Assembly: GCF_013249065.1 (NCBI RefSeq)
Contig: NZ_JABRWQ010000002.1
Span: 372,001 to 436,000, forward strand
Length of the DNA: 64,000 nt
Reading direction: 5' to 3'
Origin: Winogradskyella litoriviva
GTDB lineage: Bacteria; Bacteroidota; Bacteroidia; Flavobacteriales; Flavobacteriaceae
Shown piece by piece: positions 45,132-54,246 of the stretch. Each line of letters starts with the position of its first letter. The stretch's first letter is position 1. Made by a program: the position numbers and the translations under genes. Below the pieces are notes generated by a model. That model worked only from the letters and a program-made list of their open reading frames with translations, had not been told where the DNA came from and ran no database searches.

Positions 45132-45866
45132 ATGCTAATGTTGAGATGGGTTCTTCTTTGTTTTTGTATTGCGCAATTTTCTACGGCGCAACAAAACGAG
45201 CAAACTGTAAAATTTGATGATTCTAAAGTTGAAAAACAAGTTATTTCTGAAGACGATTTAGAGACTTATAAGGCTGATGATGATTTTAATTATGCAGAAG
45301 TTGAAGCCGAAGAAAACATCTTAACTAAAATTAAACGATGGCTAAATAACATCCTTACAAAATTTTGGGAATCAATTTTTGGCATTGGCACTGCTAAAGG
45401 CTTTCTGTATTTTATGTTTTACATATTACCTTATATACTGCTAGCCCTTTTGGTATTTATATTGATTCGGTTTTTCTTAAAGGTGAATTCTAAAAACCTT
45501 ATCACCAAAGCCAAACAAGAAGGAAGCATTTCATTTACGGAAGAAGAACAAATTATTAAAAACGAAGATATTCCGGCTTTAATAAAAGATGCTATAAATA
45601 AGAAGAATTTTAGATTAGCTATTCGTTATTACTACTTGTTGTCTCTAAAGCAGCTCACTGAGAGCGATAGTATTTCTTGGCAACCACAAAAAACTAATGA
45701 AGATTACATTAATGAAATTAAGAAAGATCATCTAAGAGTCGATTTTAAAAATATTACAAGAATATATGATTATGTGTGGTATGGAGAATTTAATGTAGAT
45801 GCCATAAAATTTGAAGCTTTAAAACTCCCTTTCGAAAATTTAAATAAAACAATTACTAAACGTTGA
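45132..45866 (+). CDS. DUF4129 domain-containing membrane protein
   Basis: 244 residues. A signal peptide-like start (MLMLRWVLLCFCIAQFSTAQ) precedes an acidic extracytoplasmic stretch and one membrane helix (FYILPYILLALLVFILIRFFL, about 98-118). A cytoplasmic DUF4129 region follows (LIKDAINKKNFRLAIRYYYL, LSLKQLTESDSISWQPQKTN, and the end FKNITRIYDYVWYGEFNVD). DUF4129 is a transglutaminase-linked helical domain found in MoxR clusters. It abuts the previous gene with no gap and overlaps the next start codon. Confidence 0.87.
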   Translation: MLMLRWVLLCFCIAQFSTAQQNEQTVKFDDSKVEKQVISEDDLETYKADDDFNYAEVEAEENILTKIKRWLNNILTKFWESIFGIGTAKGFLYFMFYILPYILLALLVFILIRFFLKVNSKNLITKAKQEGSISFTEEEQIIKNEDIPALIKDAINKKNFRLAIRYYYLLSLKQLTESDSISWQPQKTNEDYINEIKKDHLRVDFKNITRIYDYVWYGEFNVDAIKFEALKLPFENLNKTITKR

Positions 45867-47086
45867 GTAAAAGAGGTAAATTATATATTGTTCTTGCTGC
45901 AGTTGCTATTATATCTATAGTCGCTTTAGAAATGAATAAACCCAAGCAAATCAACTGGTTTCCTTCTTATGCCATACATCATAAAATTCCATTTGGTTCT
46001 TATGTTTTTAATGAACAATTAAAACGTGTTGCTAAGGATATTACCGTTGTAGACCGTCCACCTTATGAATATTTACAGAATAATGATATCAACGGTACAT
46101 ACCTCTTTTACAATGGCGGCATAGAATTTGGAAAAGACGAACTTAACAGATTATTAGATTGGGTAAGCAAAGGCAATACACTTATGGTTTCTGCTGTAGG
46201 TTTTGAACCAAAATTATTAGACACCTTAAATTTAAAGACTAAGTCTGTAAACATCATAGGCAACTTTAATAACGAATATCAAGTAAACCTAGTAAACCCG
46301 TTATTAGGTGATAAAAAATCCTATAAATACGACAGGCCTACTACTTTTTATCATTTTAATAAAATTGACACACTAAACACGTCAGTTATAGGATTAATAG
46401 ATAAATACAGAGGTAAAAATAAGCCCATAAAAGATTCATTAGTCTGCAGCATAAAACAACCTTTTGGTGATGGAGAAATTATACTTAATACATTTCCCCA
46501 AGCTTTTAGTAATTACTTTATTCTACAATCGCCAAATCAGAATTATACGGCCGGACTTTTATCTTATATAGATACCAACAAACCCATTTATGTAGATACC
46601 TATTATAAAACCGGAAAGACTTTTTACACCTCACCAATGTATTTGTTTTTAAACACCAAATCCCTAAAATGGGCTTATTATTTGGTGTTAATCGGTGCCT
46701 TAATTTATATTATTTTCGAAGGCAAACGGAAACAACGTGCTATACAAATTGTAAAACCTTTGAAAAATCGAACGGTGGATTTTACAAGAACAATAGCTAA
46801 TATGTATTATGAAAGCGGAAAACATAAGGATATTGCACATCATAAAATCAATCACTTTTTAGAGTATATTAGAAGTACGCTTCATCTTTCAACATCAGAC
46901 ATAAATAATAGTTTTATAAAAAACCTAGCAGCAAGAAGTAATAATTCGGTTGAAGACACAGAAACCTTATTTAAACTTATTACTAGTATAAGTAAAAAAA
47001 CAGCAATAAATAACATAGAATTAGAAAGACTAAACACCTTAATAGAACAATTTAAATCCCATAATCAATGGAAGAAAACGACATAG
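45863..47086 (+). CDS. DUF4350 domain-containing protein
   Basis: 407 residues beginning at TTG 45863, which overlaps the DUF4129 stop (TTGA). The start gives an N-terminal membrane helix (LYIVLAAVAIISIVALEM). The extracytoplasmic part (about 25-265) has YAIHHKIPFGSYVFNEQLKR and GGIEFGKDELNRLLDWVSKG, the DUF4350 core (a GATase-like fold). A second membrane helix (about 275-291, WAYYLVLIGALIYIIFEG) and a cytoplasmic helical tail follow. Likely senses or binds something outside and reports to the MoxR/DUF58 pair; that is inference. The MoxR gene starts inside its last 19 bases. Confidence 0.87.
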   Translation: MSKRGKLYIVLAAVAIISIVALEMNKPKQINWFPSYAIHHKIPFGSYVFNEQLKRVAKDITVVDRPPYEYLQNNDINGTYLFYNGGIEFGKDELNRLLDWVSKGNTLMVSAVGFEPKLLDTLNLKTKSVNIIGNFNNEYQVNLVNPLLGDKKSYKYDRPTTFYHFNKIDTLNTSVIGLIDKYRGKNKPIKDSLVCSIKQPFGDGEIILNTFPQAFSNYFILQSPNQNYTAGLLSYIDTNKPIYVDTYYKTGKTFYTSPMYLFLNTKSLKWAYYLVLIGALIYIIFEGKRKQRAIQIVKPLKNRTVDFTRTIANMYYESGKHKDIAHHKINHFLEYIRSTLHLSTSDINNSFIKNLAARSNNSVEDTETLFKLITSISKKTAINNIELERLNTLIEQFKSHNQWKKTT

Positions 47087-48066
47087 TAAACGACGACTTA
47101 AATTTTGATAATAGAATTCAACTAGAAGGTTTAAAAAATGCCGTTGAAAGCATTAAAGCTGAATTACGAAAAGTCATCATAGGACAAGATAATTTTGTAG
47201 AATTACTTATCGTAGCTCTTTTAGCAGATGGCCATGTTTTAATTGAAGGTGTGCCTGGTATTGCAAAAACAGTAACGGCTAAATTGTTTGCCAAAGTCTT
47301 AAAAACAGATTTTAGCAGAATTCAATTTACGCCAGATTTAATGCCTAGTGATGTTTTGGGCACATCGGTTTTAAACATGAAAACCTCAGAATTTGAATTT
47401 AAAAAAGGGCCTATTTTTTCTAATATCGTTTTAATTGACGAAATCAACAGAGCACCAGCCAAAACACAAGCGGCTTTATTTGAAACTATGGAAGAGCGTC
47501 AAGCCACTATTGATGGTACAACCTATAAGTTTAATAATCCTTTTATGGTTTTAGCAACACAAAACCCAATAGAACAAGAAGGAACATACGCCTTACCAGA
47601 AGCCCAATTAGACCGATTTATTTTTAAAATTAAAGTTGACTATCCTACTTTAGAAGATGAAATAAAAATTATTGCATCCCATCACGAGCGTAAGGGTGAA
47701 AAACCTCAAACATTAATTAATGCCATTTTAGACACGGCATCTTTAGAAGAATATAAAACTAAAACACAAGCAATTTTAGTTGAAGAAAAAATCATTAAAT
47801 ATATCGCAGAGATGGTTTCAAAAACCAGAAATCATCCACACTTATATCTTGGTGGTTCACCAAGAGCATCAATTGCAATTTTAAATACCGCTAAAGCTTT
47901 TGCTGCAATTAATGGACGAGATTTTGTAATACCAGAAGACGTAAAGAAATCGTTAAATCCGGTACTTAATCATCGAATTATTTTAACACCAGAACGCGAA
48001 ATGGAAGGTATGACTACAGAAAATGTTATTGAAATGATTGTACAATCGGTAGAAGTGCCGAGATAG
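47068..48066 (+). CDS. MoxR family AAA+ ATPase
   Basis: 332 residues. Walker A GVPGIAKT (about 67-74), Walker B ILVDEINRAP-like (NIVLIDEINRAPAKTQAALF), sensor 1 MVLATQNPIEQEGTYALPEA, and sensor 2 GGSPRASIAILNTAKAFA. MoxR ATPases act as chaperones with VWA- or DUF58-type partners to mature or activate protein complexes. Here the DUF58 partner is the next gene (29-bp gap), and the gene overlaps the DUF4350 end, so all are co-expressed. Confidence 0.96.
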   Translation: MEENDIVNDDLNFDNRIQLEGLKNAVESIKAELRKVIIGQDNFVELLIVALLADGHVLIEGVPGIAKTVTAKLFAKVLKTDFSRIQFTPDLMPSDVLGTSVLNMKTSEFEFKKGPIFSNIVLIDEINRAPAKTQAALFETMEERQATIDGTTYKFNNPFMVLATQNPIEQEGTYALPEAQLDRFIFKIKVDYPTLEDEIKIIASHHERKGEKPQTLINAILDTASLEEYKTKTQAILVEEKIIKYIAEMVSKTRNHPHLYLGGSPRASIAILNTAKAFAAINGRDFVIPEDVKKSLNPVLNHRIILTPEREMEGMTTENVIEMIVQSVEVPR

Positions 48067-48095
48067 TTTTCAGTCGCAGTAAGCAGTAAACAGAT

Positions 48096-49427
48096 ATGAA
48101 ATTTCTAAAATCATTATACATACATAAGCAACTCTATATTTATATAGCAGTGGCTGCTGTATGTTTTTTATTGTCGTATTGGTTTCCTGCAATTTATTCT
48201 ATAGCTTGGATTATCACTGTGATTATATTAGTTGTTTTATTTATTGACCTAATTCTACTCTACCAACCCAAAAAAGCTATTTCTGCTCGACGCATTTTAC
48301 CAGATAAATTTTCTAACAGTGATAATAATCCTGTGCCAGTTACCATCACCAATAATTATGGTTTTAAAACCTATTTAGATGTTATTGATGAGTTGCCTGT
48401 ACAGTTTCAAAAACGAGATTTCTCTTATCAAACGTCGTTAAACCCTAGTCAAAATCACGACTTTGAATATTTAGTAAGACCAGTAGATCGTGGTGAATAT
48501 TATTTTGGCCACCTCAACATTTATGTATCTTCTGTTTTAAAAATAATAAAGCGAAAGTATCAATTTCAGAATAAGCAAATGGTTATGGTCTACCCTTCTA
48601 TAATCCAAATGCAGAAATACGATTTTCTTGCTATAAGCAATGCTTTAACCGAAATTGGTCTTAAAAAAATTAGACGAATTGGTAATACTTCAGAATTTGA
48701 ACAAATAAAAGAATACGTTAATGGTGATGATTTTAGAACCGTAAACTGGAAAGCTACTGCAAAACGTGGACAGTTAATGGTAAATCAATACCAAGATGAA
48801 AAATCACAACCTATCTACTCCATAATAGATACTGGAAGAATAATGAAAATGCCTTTTAATGGCTTAAAACTACTTGATTATGCCATAAATTCTACGTTGG
48901 CATTTAGTAATGTAGCATTAAAAAAACACGATAAAGTTGGTATGCTTTCATTCTCAAAAAAAATTGAAACTTTTTTACCTGCCATACAGAAACTAACCTA
49001 TCTTAATCGTATTCTAGAAACTCTTTATAACATAGATACACAATTTAGCGATAGTGATTTTGGCTTATTATACGCTCAAATAAAAAGACAGGTAACACAT
49101 AGAAGTTTGCTTTTATTATATACTAATTTTGAACATGTTAGTAGCTTAAAACGCCAAATGCCATACCTACAAGCAATTTCTAAAAAACACATGCTAGTTG
49201 TTGTGCTTTTTGAAAACACCGAATTAGAGACCATTATTAAAGAGAATGCTGAAGATTTACAATCTATTTATCACAAAACGATTGCAGAGAAATTTGATTT
49301 TGAAAAACGACTAATGGTTAAAGAACTTCAAAAACACGGTATTCAATCCATATTAACAGCACCAGAAAACTTAACAATAAATACTATTAATAAGTATTTA
49401 GAAATTAAAGCAAGAGGATTATTGTAG
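48096..49427 (+). CDS. DUF58 domain-containing protein (VWA-like partner of MoxR)
   Basis: 443 residues. Two N-terminal membrane helices (IYIAVAAVCFLLSYWFPAIY, IAWIITVIILVVLFIDLILL) precede an extracytoplasmic beta domain. The DUF58 block is EFEQIKEYVNGDDFRTVNWK, ATAKRGQLMVNQYQDEKSQP, IYSIIDTGRIMKMPF, a degenerate VWA fold. Together with MoxR it likely forms the working pair of this operon. It is the last gene; no strong terminator is seen in the ~200 bp after it. Confidence 0.93.
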   Translation: MKFLKSLYIHKQLYIYIAVAAVCFLLSYWFPAIYSIAWIITVIILVVLFIDLILLYQPKKAISARRILPDKFSNSDNNPVPVTITNNYGFKTYLDVIDELPVQFQKRDFSYQTSLNPSQNHDFEYLVRPVDRGEYYFGHLNIYVSSVLKIIKRKYQFQNKQMVMVYPSIIQMQKYDFLAISNALTEIGLKKIRRIGNTSEFEQIKEYVNGDDFRTVNWKATAKRGQLMVNQYQDEKSQPIYSIIDTGRIMKMPFNGLKLLDYAINSTLAFSNVALKKHDKVGMLSFSKKIETFLPAIQKLTYLNRILETLYNIDTQFSDSDFGLLYAQIKRQVTHRSLLLLYTNFEHVSSLKRQMPYLQAISKKHMLVVVLFENTELETIIKENAEDLQSIYHKTIAEKFDFEKRLMVKELQKHGIQSILTAPENLTINTINKYLEIKARGLL

Positions 49428-49628
49428 TTGAAAATCTTAGGAGATTCAATAAACCATAAAAACGGTTTCTTTTTCTTTAATCACTGTAAATATATTACCA
49501 AATAACAATTCATCCTGTTTAAATTACAATTCAGTAAATGCAATTATAAAAACTTAAACCTTTGTAGGATATTTGAATCATCAAACAAAACGAACATTAA
49601 TTAATACTAACCATTAAATTCAAAAATT

Positions 49629-50093
49629 ATGAAATCGACGATTCACAACATCCTTAAGAACAATAGAAATCTTGTGTGTAAAAAGTTATTTTTAACATTT
49701 GCACTAGTTTTAACTTCATTACTAGGATTTTCTCAAGATTCTACAACTACAATAACAGTAACAATTGATAATGTTACCAGTGATAAAGGAAAGGTATTAA
49801 TGTCTTTACATACCAAAGACACTTTTATGAAAGGAAAAGGGGTAATGAGTGGACAATCTGAAATAAAAGACGGAAAAATAACAATTACTTTTGAAAACGT
49901 AGAAGCGGGAGAATATGCTATTATTGCTTTCCATGACGAGAATGACAATAAAAATATGGACTTTAGAGAAAACGGAATGCCGTTAGAATCTTACGGAATG
50001 TCTAATAACTCAATGGCCTTTGGCCCTCCAAATTATGAAGATGCAAAATTTACAGTAGCAGATAAAGCTATAGACTTAAATATTCGCTTCTAA
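49629..50093 (+). CDS. DUF2141 domain-containing exported protein
   Basis: 154 residues. After an N-terminal hydrophobic export signal (KKLFLTFALVLTSLLGFSQ, preceded by about 19 residues) comes the DUF2141 beta-sandwich: TITVTIDNVTSDKGKVLMSL, the FENVEAGEYAIIAFHDENDN block with NKNMDFRENGMPLESYGMSN, and FGPPNYEDAKFTV. These are the family marks. Function unknown; exported, no T9SS tail. A shorter start is possible since the signal begins late. A bidirectional terminator follows. Confidence 0.9.
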   Translation: MKSTIHNILKNNRNLVCKKLFLTFALVLTSLLGFSQDSTTTITVTIDNVTSDKGKVLMSLHTKDTFMKGKGVMSGQSEIKDGKITITFENVEAGEYAIIAFHDENDNKNMDFRENGMPLESYGMSNNSMAFGPPNYEDAKFTVADKAIDLNIRF

Positions 50094-50110
50094 GACTTAT
50101 ATTTTAAAAT

Positions 50111-50143
50111 AAAAAACCTTCAGATTACTCTGAAGGTTTTTTT
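50111..50143. terminator. Bidirectional terminator between DUF2141 and dps
   Basis: ACCTTCAGA and TCTGAAGGT form a 9-bp stem around TTAC, with A and T runs on either side, so it can end both convergent genes. Confidence 0.85.
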
Positions 50144-50165
50144 AATGTTTGTAACTCTTAAAATA

Positions 50166-50645
50166 TTATACTGTTTCTCCCATCCAAGCTTTCATCATCC
50201 AAACCGTTTTCTCTTGCTCAGTAATAAAATCGCTCATCATGGCGTTTGTTCCTTCATCATTAGCTTCACCTGCAATATCTAATATATTACGTTCCATTTT
50301 TAATAATTCTGACAAAGACTCCACAATTAACTCTACTGCTTTTTCATCCTTTGATATATTTTTACCAACCGGTACTTTTGCAGCCTTTGTATAGTCCTCA
50401 AAAGTATGCAAAGGTGTTGCTCCAAGCGTTAAAATTCTTTCTGCAATTTCATCAACTTTTACATTAGCATCCGTATATAATTCTTCAAACTTAACATGCA
50501 GATTAAAAAAGGCGTGTCCCTTTATATTCCAGTGAATACCTCTTAAATTTTGATAATACAATTGAAAATTTGCTAGTAACTGATTCAACTCTTCAGCTAA
50601 TACTTTTGTTTTTTTGGTATTTAAACCTATACTATTTAATGTCAT
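50166..50645 (-). CDS. dps: Dps family DNA-binding ferritin-like protein
   Basis: 159 residues. The ferroxidase signature NLRGIHWNIKGHAFFNLHVK with FEELYTDANVKVDEIAERIL supplies the His, Asp and Glu ligands shared between subunits. The C-terminal helix is GTNAMMSDFITEQEKTVWMM. Dps forms a 12-subunit shell that uses hydrogen peroxide to oxidise Fe2+ and protects DNA in stationary phase or stress. Divergent from oxyR across 103 bp, so direct control by OxyR is likely. A TAnnTTTG box (complement at 50668-50675) lies 23 bp upstream of the start. Confidence 0.96.
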   Translation of the reverse strand: MTLNSIGLNTKKTKVLAEELNQLLANFQLYYQNLRGIHWNIKGHAFFNLHVKFEELYTDANVKVDEIAERILTLGATPLHTFEDYTKAAKVPVGKNISKDEKAVELIVESLSELLKMERNILDIAGEANDEGTNAMMSDFITEQEKTVWMMKAWMGETV

Positions 50646-50667
50646 GATATATAATTTTTTGTTTAAT

Positions 50668-50675
50668 CAAATTTA
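50668..50675 (-). promoter_or_regulatory. Probable -7 promoter element of dps
   Basis: On the minus strand this reads TAAATTTG, matching TAnnTTTG, 23 bp from the dps ATG in the dps-oxyR intergenic region. No TTG at 19-20 bp spacing. Confidence 0.45.
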
Positions 50676-50748
50676 CTACTTAAATAAGCAATAATATGCA
50701 TAGTTTTTATGAATACTTTATATACTTTTATAGTCCAAATTAATAGTT

Positions 50749-51687
50749 ATGACGATTACACAACTTAAATATGCTTTAGCCATAGCAGAACATAAAAATT
50801 TCACCAAAGCTGCGGAAAAATGTTTTGTCACTCAGCCCACATTGAGTACTCAAATTCAGAAATTAGAGGACGAATTAGATATTGTAATTTTTGACAGAGC
50901 AAAGAAACCAATAGAATTAACTGAAGTAGGTCGTAAAATTGTGTTTCAGGCAAGAAATATTGTAAATGAAGCAGATAGAATACAAGATATAGTTGATCAG
51001 CAAAAAGGGTTTATTGGAGGTGAGTTTAGATTAGGTATAATCCCAACGGTTATGCCAACATTATTGCCTATGTTTTTGAAAAATTTTATAAAAAAATTCC
51101 CAAAAGTTAAACTTAAGATTGAAGAATTAACTACCGAAGAAATTTTAACGCGTCTTAGCGATGGTCATTTAGATGCTGCAATTGCTGCAACCCCTTTAGA
51201 AAGTGATAATATTAAAGAACGTGTTTTATACTACGAACCGTTTGTTGCTTATATCCCAGACAATCATAGACTGAGAGAAAAGAAAACTCTTGAAGTTTCG
51301 GATTTAAACATAGATGATATGCTACTTCTAGAAGATGGACATTGTTTTAGAGATGGTGTTATTAATCTGTGTAAAACCTTTAAAGATCAAATTGATGAAA
51401 CTTTTCAGCTTGAAAGTGGCAGTATTGAAACTTTAATCAAATTATCTAACGAAGGTATGGGAATGACACTACTTCCTTATTTACACACTTTAGATGTGAA
51501 AGAAAATTTCAGTAAAAACTTAAGACACTTTAAAGAACCATCACCAGCAAGAGAGGTGAGTATTATTTATCATAAAAGTGAATTAAAAATGCAAATTATT
51601 AATGCTCTACACGATGTAATTTCAGGAATTATACGTGGCGCAATTGCTTTTCAGAATGTAGAAATTATTAGTCCAAAAGCGAGGTAA
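50749..51687 (+). CDS. oxyR: Hydrogen peroxide-sensing LysR-type regulator OxyR
   Basis: 312 residues. N-terminal LysR winged helix (MTITQLKYALAIAEHKNFTK, SAEKCFVTQPTLSTQIQKLE-like) and a substrate-binding domain. The redox cysteines fall at positions 199 and 208 (LEDGHCFRDGVINLCKTF), the same numbers as in the E. coli protein, where they form the disulphide that activates transcription. This makes OxyR much more likely than another LysR regulator. It is transcribed away from dps, a classical OxyR target. A hairpin terminator follows immediately. Confidence 0.95.
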   Translation: MTITQLKYALAIAEHKNFTKAAEKCFVTQPTLSTQIQKLEDELDIVIFDRAKKPIELTEVGRKIVFQARNIVNEADRIQDIVDQQKGFIGGEFRLGIIPTVMPTLLPMFLKNFIKKFPKVKLKIEELTTEEILTRLSDGHLDAAIAATPLESDNIKERVLYYEPFVAYIPDNHRLREKKTLEVSDLNIDDMLLLEDGHCFRDGVINLCKTFKDQIDETFQLESGSIETLIKLSNEGMGMTLLPYLHTLDVKENFSKNLRHFKEPSPAREVSIIYHKSELKMQIINALHDVISGIIRGAIAFQNVEIISPKAR

Positions 51688-51690
51688 GTA

Positions 51691-51720
51691 AAAAAGCGAC
51701 TTTAGAGTCGCTTTTTTTTA
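51691..51720. terminator. Bidirectional terminator after oxyR
   Basis: AAAAAGCGACT and AGTCGCTTTTT pair around a 4-base loop (TTAG) with a long T run. Its right end overlaps the stop codon of the converging small gene (51718-51720). Confidence 0.88.
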
Positions 51721-51915
51721 TGCTTTTAAATAAATTAAACATTGATTTAATTCTGGGTTCTGATTGATTAGGGACTGAATATATATTCTAAGTTCGTCGA
51801 GTTCGTGAGGCAGTAAACGTCGTACTGCTTTTTGCACTTCCTTACAAAATAATGTCGCATCAAAACTAACTTTGTTAAGTACAGTTTTAGTGTACTCATA
51901 CATTGCTCTCGCCAT
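51718..51915 (-). CDS. Small conserved hypothetical protein, 65 residues
   Basis: ATG start at 51915. MARAMYEYTKTVLNKVSFDA, then FCKEVQKAVRRLLPHELDEL and a helical end. This pattern is one I associate with a widespread small flavobacterial protein of unknown function. All-helical, basic N-terminus, no signal. A TAnnTTTG box lies upstream at 51941-51948 (complement), 26 bp away, supporting real expression. Confidence 0.7.
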   Translation of the reverse strand: MARAMYEYTKTVLNKVSFDATLFCKEVQKAVRRLLPHELDELRIYIQSLINQNPELNQCLIYLKA

Positions 51916-51940
51916 AGGTAATTTTAAGTTTTAAGTTTAA

Positions 51941-51948
51941 CAAAAGTA
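51941..51948 (-). promoter_or_regulatory. Probable -7 promoter element of the 65-residue gene
   Basis: Minus strand reads TACTTTTG, matching TAnnTTTG, 26 bp before the ATG. The TTG candidate lies 25 bp upstream, longer than consensus. Confidence 0.4.
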
Positions 51949-52135
51949 GATTTTTCTCTATAGGCTATTGTTTCAATTATGTTACTAAGGTATAAAAAAA
52001 AAGCATTGAATCAGATTTTCATATAAAGTTTAACAGCTTATTATGTTAAAAGTCTAAATTCAGTAGATAAAACCATTCAAAAATAAAGAGATTTCTTTCA
52101 ATACAAATTACTGATTTACAGTGTTTTAATAGAGA

Positions 52136-52963
52136 TTAAAATCTATTATCACCATCTAATAAATCACCTAATCCTCCTAAAATACTGCCTTCTCCTTTGG
52201 AGTTGCCACCTGTTCTTGGCGCTGATGCTAAAACTCTACCAGCTAATCTGCTAAATGGTAACGATTGTATAAAAACTTTCCCTGGCCCTTGTAGTCTAGC
52301 AAAAAACAATCCTTCTCCACCAAAGATTGAATTCTTTATTCCTTTTACAAATTCAATATCATAATCAATACCTTGTGTAAATCCAACTATACAACCTGTA
52401 TCTACTCGTAAGGTTTCTCCTGCTGCTAGTGTTTTTTCTGCCATGGTTCCGCCTGCATGCACAAAAGCCATTCCGTCACCTTCTAATTTTTGCATTATAA
52501 AACCTTCTCCTCCAAAAAGTCCTCTTCCTAATTTTTTAGAAAACTCAATACCAATACTCACACCCTTTGCTGCACACAAGAAGGCATCTTTTTGGCATAT
52601 AAACTTTCCTCCAAACTCATTTAAATCTATAGGCACAATTTTTCCTGGGTAAGGCGACGCAAAAGAAACATTGCGTTTACCTGTTAAGTTATTATAAAAA
52701 GCAGTCATAAACAAACTCTCACCTGTAAGTATACGCTTTCCTGCACCTAAAATTTTTCCTAGAAAACCTGTGTCTTTTTGCGAGCCATCTCCAAAAATGG
52801 TATCCATTTCTATACCATTATCCATCATCATAAAACTACCAGATTCTGCGATAACACCTTCTTGCGGATCTAATTCTATTTCTACATATTGCATTTCTTC
52901 TCCGTAAATTCGGTAATCTATTTCGTGTGCATCTCTATTGCTGTAGTTAGGTAATTGTTCCAT
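52136..52963 (-). CDS. AIM24/TIGR00266 family protein
   Basis: 275 residues. Repeating beta-strand family marks: [113 protein letters not shown]. The family (fold like a trimeric beta-helix, related to mitochondrial AIM24) has no defined bacterial function. Soluble, no signal. Isolated gene with about 220 bp upstream gap to the 65-residue gene and 82 bp to DUF4442. Confidence 0.9.
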   Translation of the reverse strand: MEQLPNYSNRDAHEIDYRIYGEEMQYVEIELDPQEGVIAESGSFMMMDNGIEMDTIFGDGSQKDTGFLGKILGAGKRILTGESLFMTAFYNNLTGKRNVSFASPYPGKIVPIDLNEFGGKFICQKDAFLCAAKGVSIGIEFSKKLGRGLFGGEGFIMQKLEGDGMAFVHAGGTMAEKTLAAGETLRVDTGCIVGFTQGIDYDIEFVKGIKNSIFGGEGLFFARLQGPGKVFIQSLPFSRLAGRVLASAPRTGGNSKGEGSILGGLGDLLDGDNRF

Positions 52964-53045
52964 AATAATATAATTTTTGTTAAAAGAATGATTCTATTAT
53001 ATGTTGTAGTTTTTTAAACTTTGTTACAGTTCAAAAAAAAATTAA

Positions 53046-53507
53046 TCAATTATTAGATTTAACCTTCAGTGCCCATTCAAAATTAAAGGATGACACCTCT
53101 ACACCCTCTTCGTTTACACCATTGGCATGTAGCCAAATAGTTTGTCCTTCACCTGTATCAATGGCTTGTTTAATAGCTGCATCTATCTTATCACCTTCAT
53201 TACATGTAAACGTAATTTTACCAGTTGCTTTTTTGGTAAACGAAGCATTATTGGATGCAACCAACATGGATATTTTTTTTCCACTACCTCTTATCTTTTT
53301 AATCACTAATGCTCCAGTTGTTAATTCGGCCGCCATACCTTGTACTGCCCAAAACATGGATTTAAATGGGTTTTGATTCACCCAACGATGTTTTACTTTA
53401 ACGATACAAGTTGTATCATCTAAATGTTTAGTTCTTACGCCTGTAAAATAAGCAGCAGGTAACTTAAACATTAAATATTTATTGAGTTTTGAGGGTGAAA
53501 TATTCAT
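53046..53507 (-). CDS. DUF4442 hotdog-fold thioesterase-like protein
   Basis: About 153 residues from ATG 53507 (MNISPSKLNKYLMFKLPAAY), chosen because the longer frame (53537) overlaps the upstream gene by 17 bp. Family marks: VKHRWVNQNPFKSMFWAVQG, MAAELTTGALVIKKI, KKATGKITFTCNEGDK. These match the DUF4442 subgroup of hotdog-fold proteins related to acyl-CoA thioesterases (PaaI-like); no catalytic activity is known. Shares strand with the exported protein upstream (13-bp gap). Confidence 0.88.
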   Translation of the reverse strand: MNISPSKLNKYLMFKLPAAYFTGVRTKHLDDTTCIVKVKHRWVNQNPFKSMFWAVQGMAAELTTGALVIKKIRGSGKKISMLVASNNASFTKKATGKITFTCNEGDKIDAAIKQAIDTGEGQTIWLHANGVNEEGVEVSSFNFEWALKVKSNN

Positions 53508-53520
53508 TATCTTATTGTTT

Positions 53521-54084
53521 TTATTGACAGTTATCATTATAAAATGATACTATTTCCTTTAATCGTTTACGTTTTTTATTAAATCTTTTTTTAATCTTTT
53601 CTTCCATTACATCACAATCGCTAAAATAGTCTAGTGCTACAGATTTAAAATTTTTAGAAATTAAGTTAGTAGTACCAATCTTAATGGCAAATTTTTCCCC
53701 TTCTCTTTTAATATAATAGTTATAAGTACTAACAGTCATTGGCACTGAACTACCACTATCATATAAATTACATTTGCCTTCAACAATTAAGGGCAACAAA
53801 TATTTTTTACCATCTTCTAACACTACCATTTCTTGTACCTTGTGAAGATACTCTTTTGAAATGCCAGTTTTTCTAACGTCATATTCGTACCTATAAAAAT
53901 CACAGTACAGTAGTTTTTCTTTATCACCGTTTGTATGTGTGAGCAGTACATGATCTCTTTTAAATTTACGGTTTTCAACTTTTACAACCGTACCATCTAT
54001 TTTAAAAAATGTAAAGTTTTTTTGATTTTGACTAAAACTAAAAAGGCACATTATAAGTGCAAGTGTTGTAATAATAGGTTTCAT
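53521..54084 (-). CDS. Exported hypothetical protein
   Basis: About 187 residues from ATG 54084 (signal MKPIITTLALIMCLFSFSQN; an ATG two codons upstream is equivalent). The mature part has FTFFKIDGTVVKVENRKFKR, CDFYRYEYDVRKTGISKEYL and a Lys/Arg-rich C-terminus (MEEKIKKRFNKKRKRLKEIV). No family recognised; likely periplasmic. Its stop is 13 bp from the DUF4442 start, so they share a transcript. Confidence 0.7.
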   Translation of the reverse strand: MKPIITTLALIMCLFSFSQNQKNFTFFKIDGTVVKVENRKFKRDHVLLTHTNGDKEKLLYCDFYRYEYDVRKTGISKEYLHKVQEMVVLEDGKKYLLPLIVEGKCNLYDSGSSVPMTVSTYNYYIKREGEKFAIKIGTTNLISKNFKSVALDYFSDCDVMEEKIKKRFNKKRKRLKEIVSFYNDNCQ

Positions 54085-54210
54085 AAACATTTGGCATATT
54101 GGCTAAATTAACAGATTTAACACAGTTTAAGAGCTGTTTCAATATATTTTTTATGTTAACAAAATGTTAATTTTTAGTACTATGCGTAACATAATACCTT
54201 TTTAAAGACA

Positions 54211-54218
54211 TATATTTG
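54211..54218 (+). promoter_or_regulatory. Probable -7 promoter element of the DUF4870 gene
   Basis: TATATTTG matches TAnnTTTG, 28 bp before the ATG at 54247. No TTG at the right distance. Confidence 0.4.
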
Positions 54219-54246
54219 TATAAGCAACTATTATATACTTTATATC

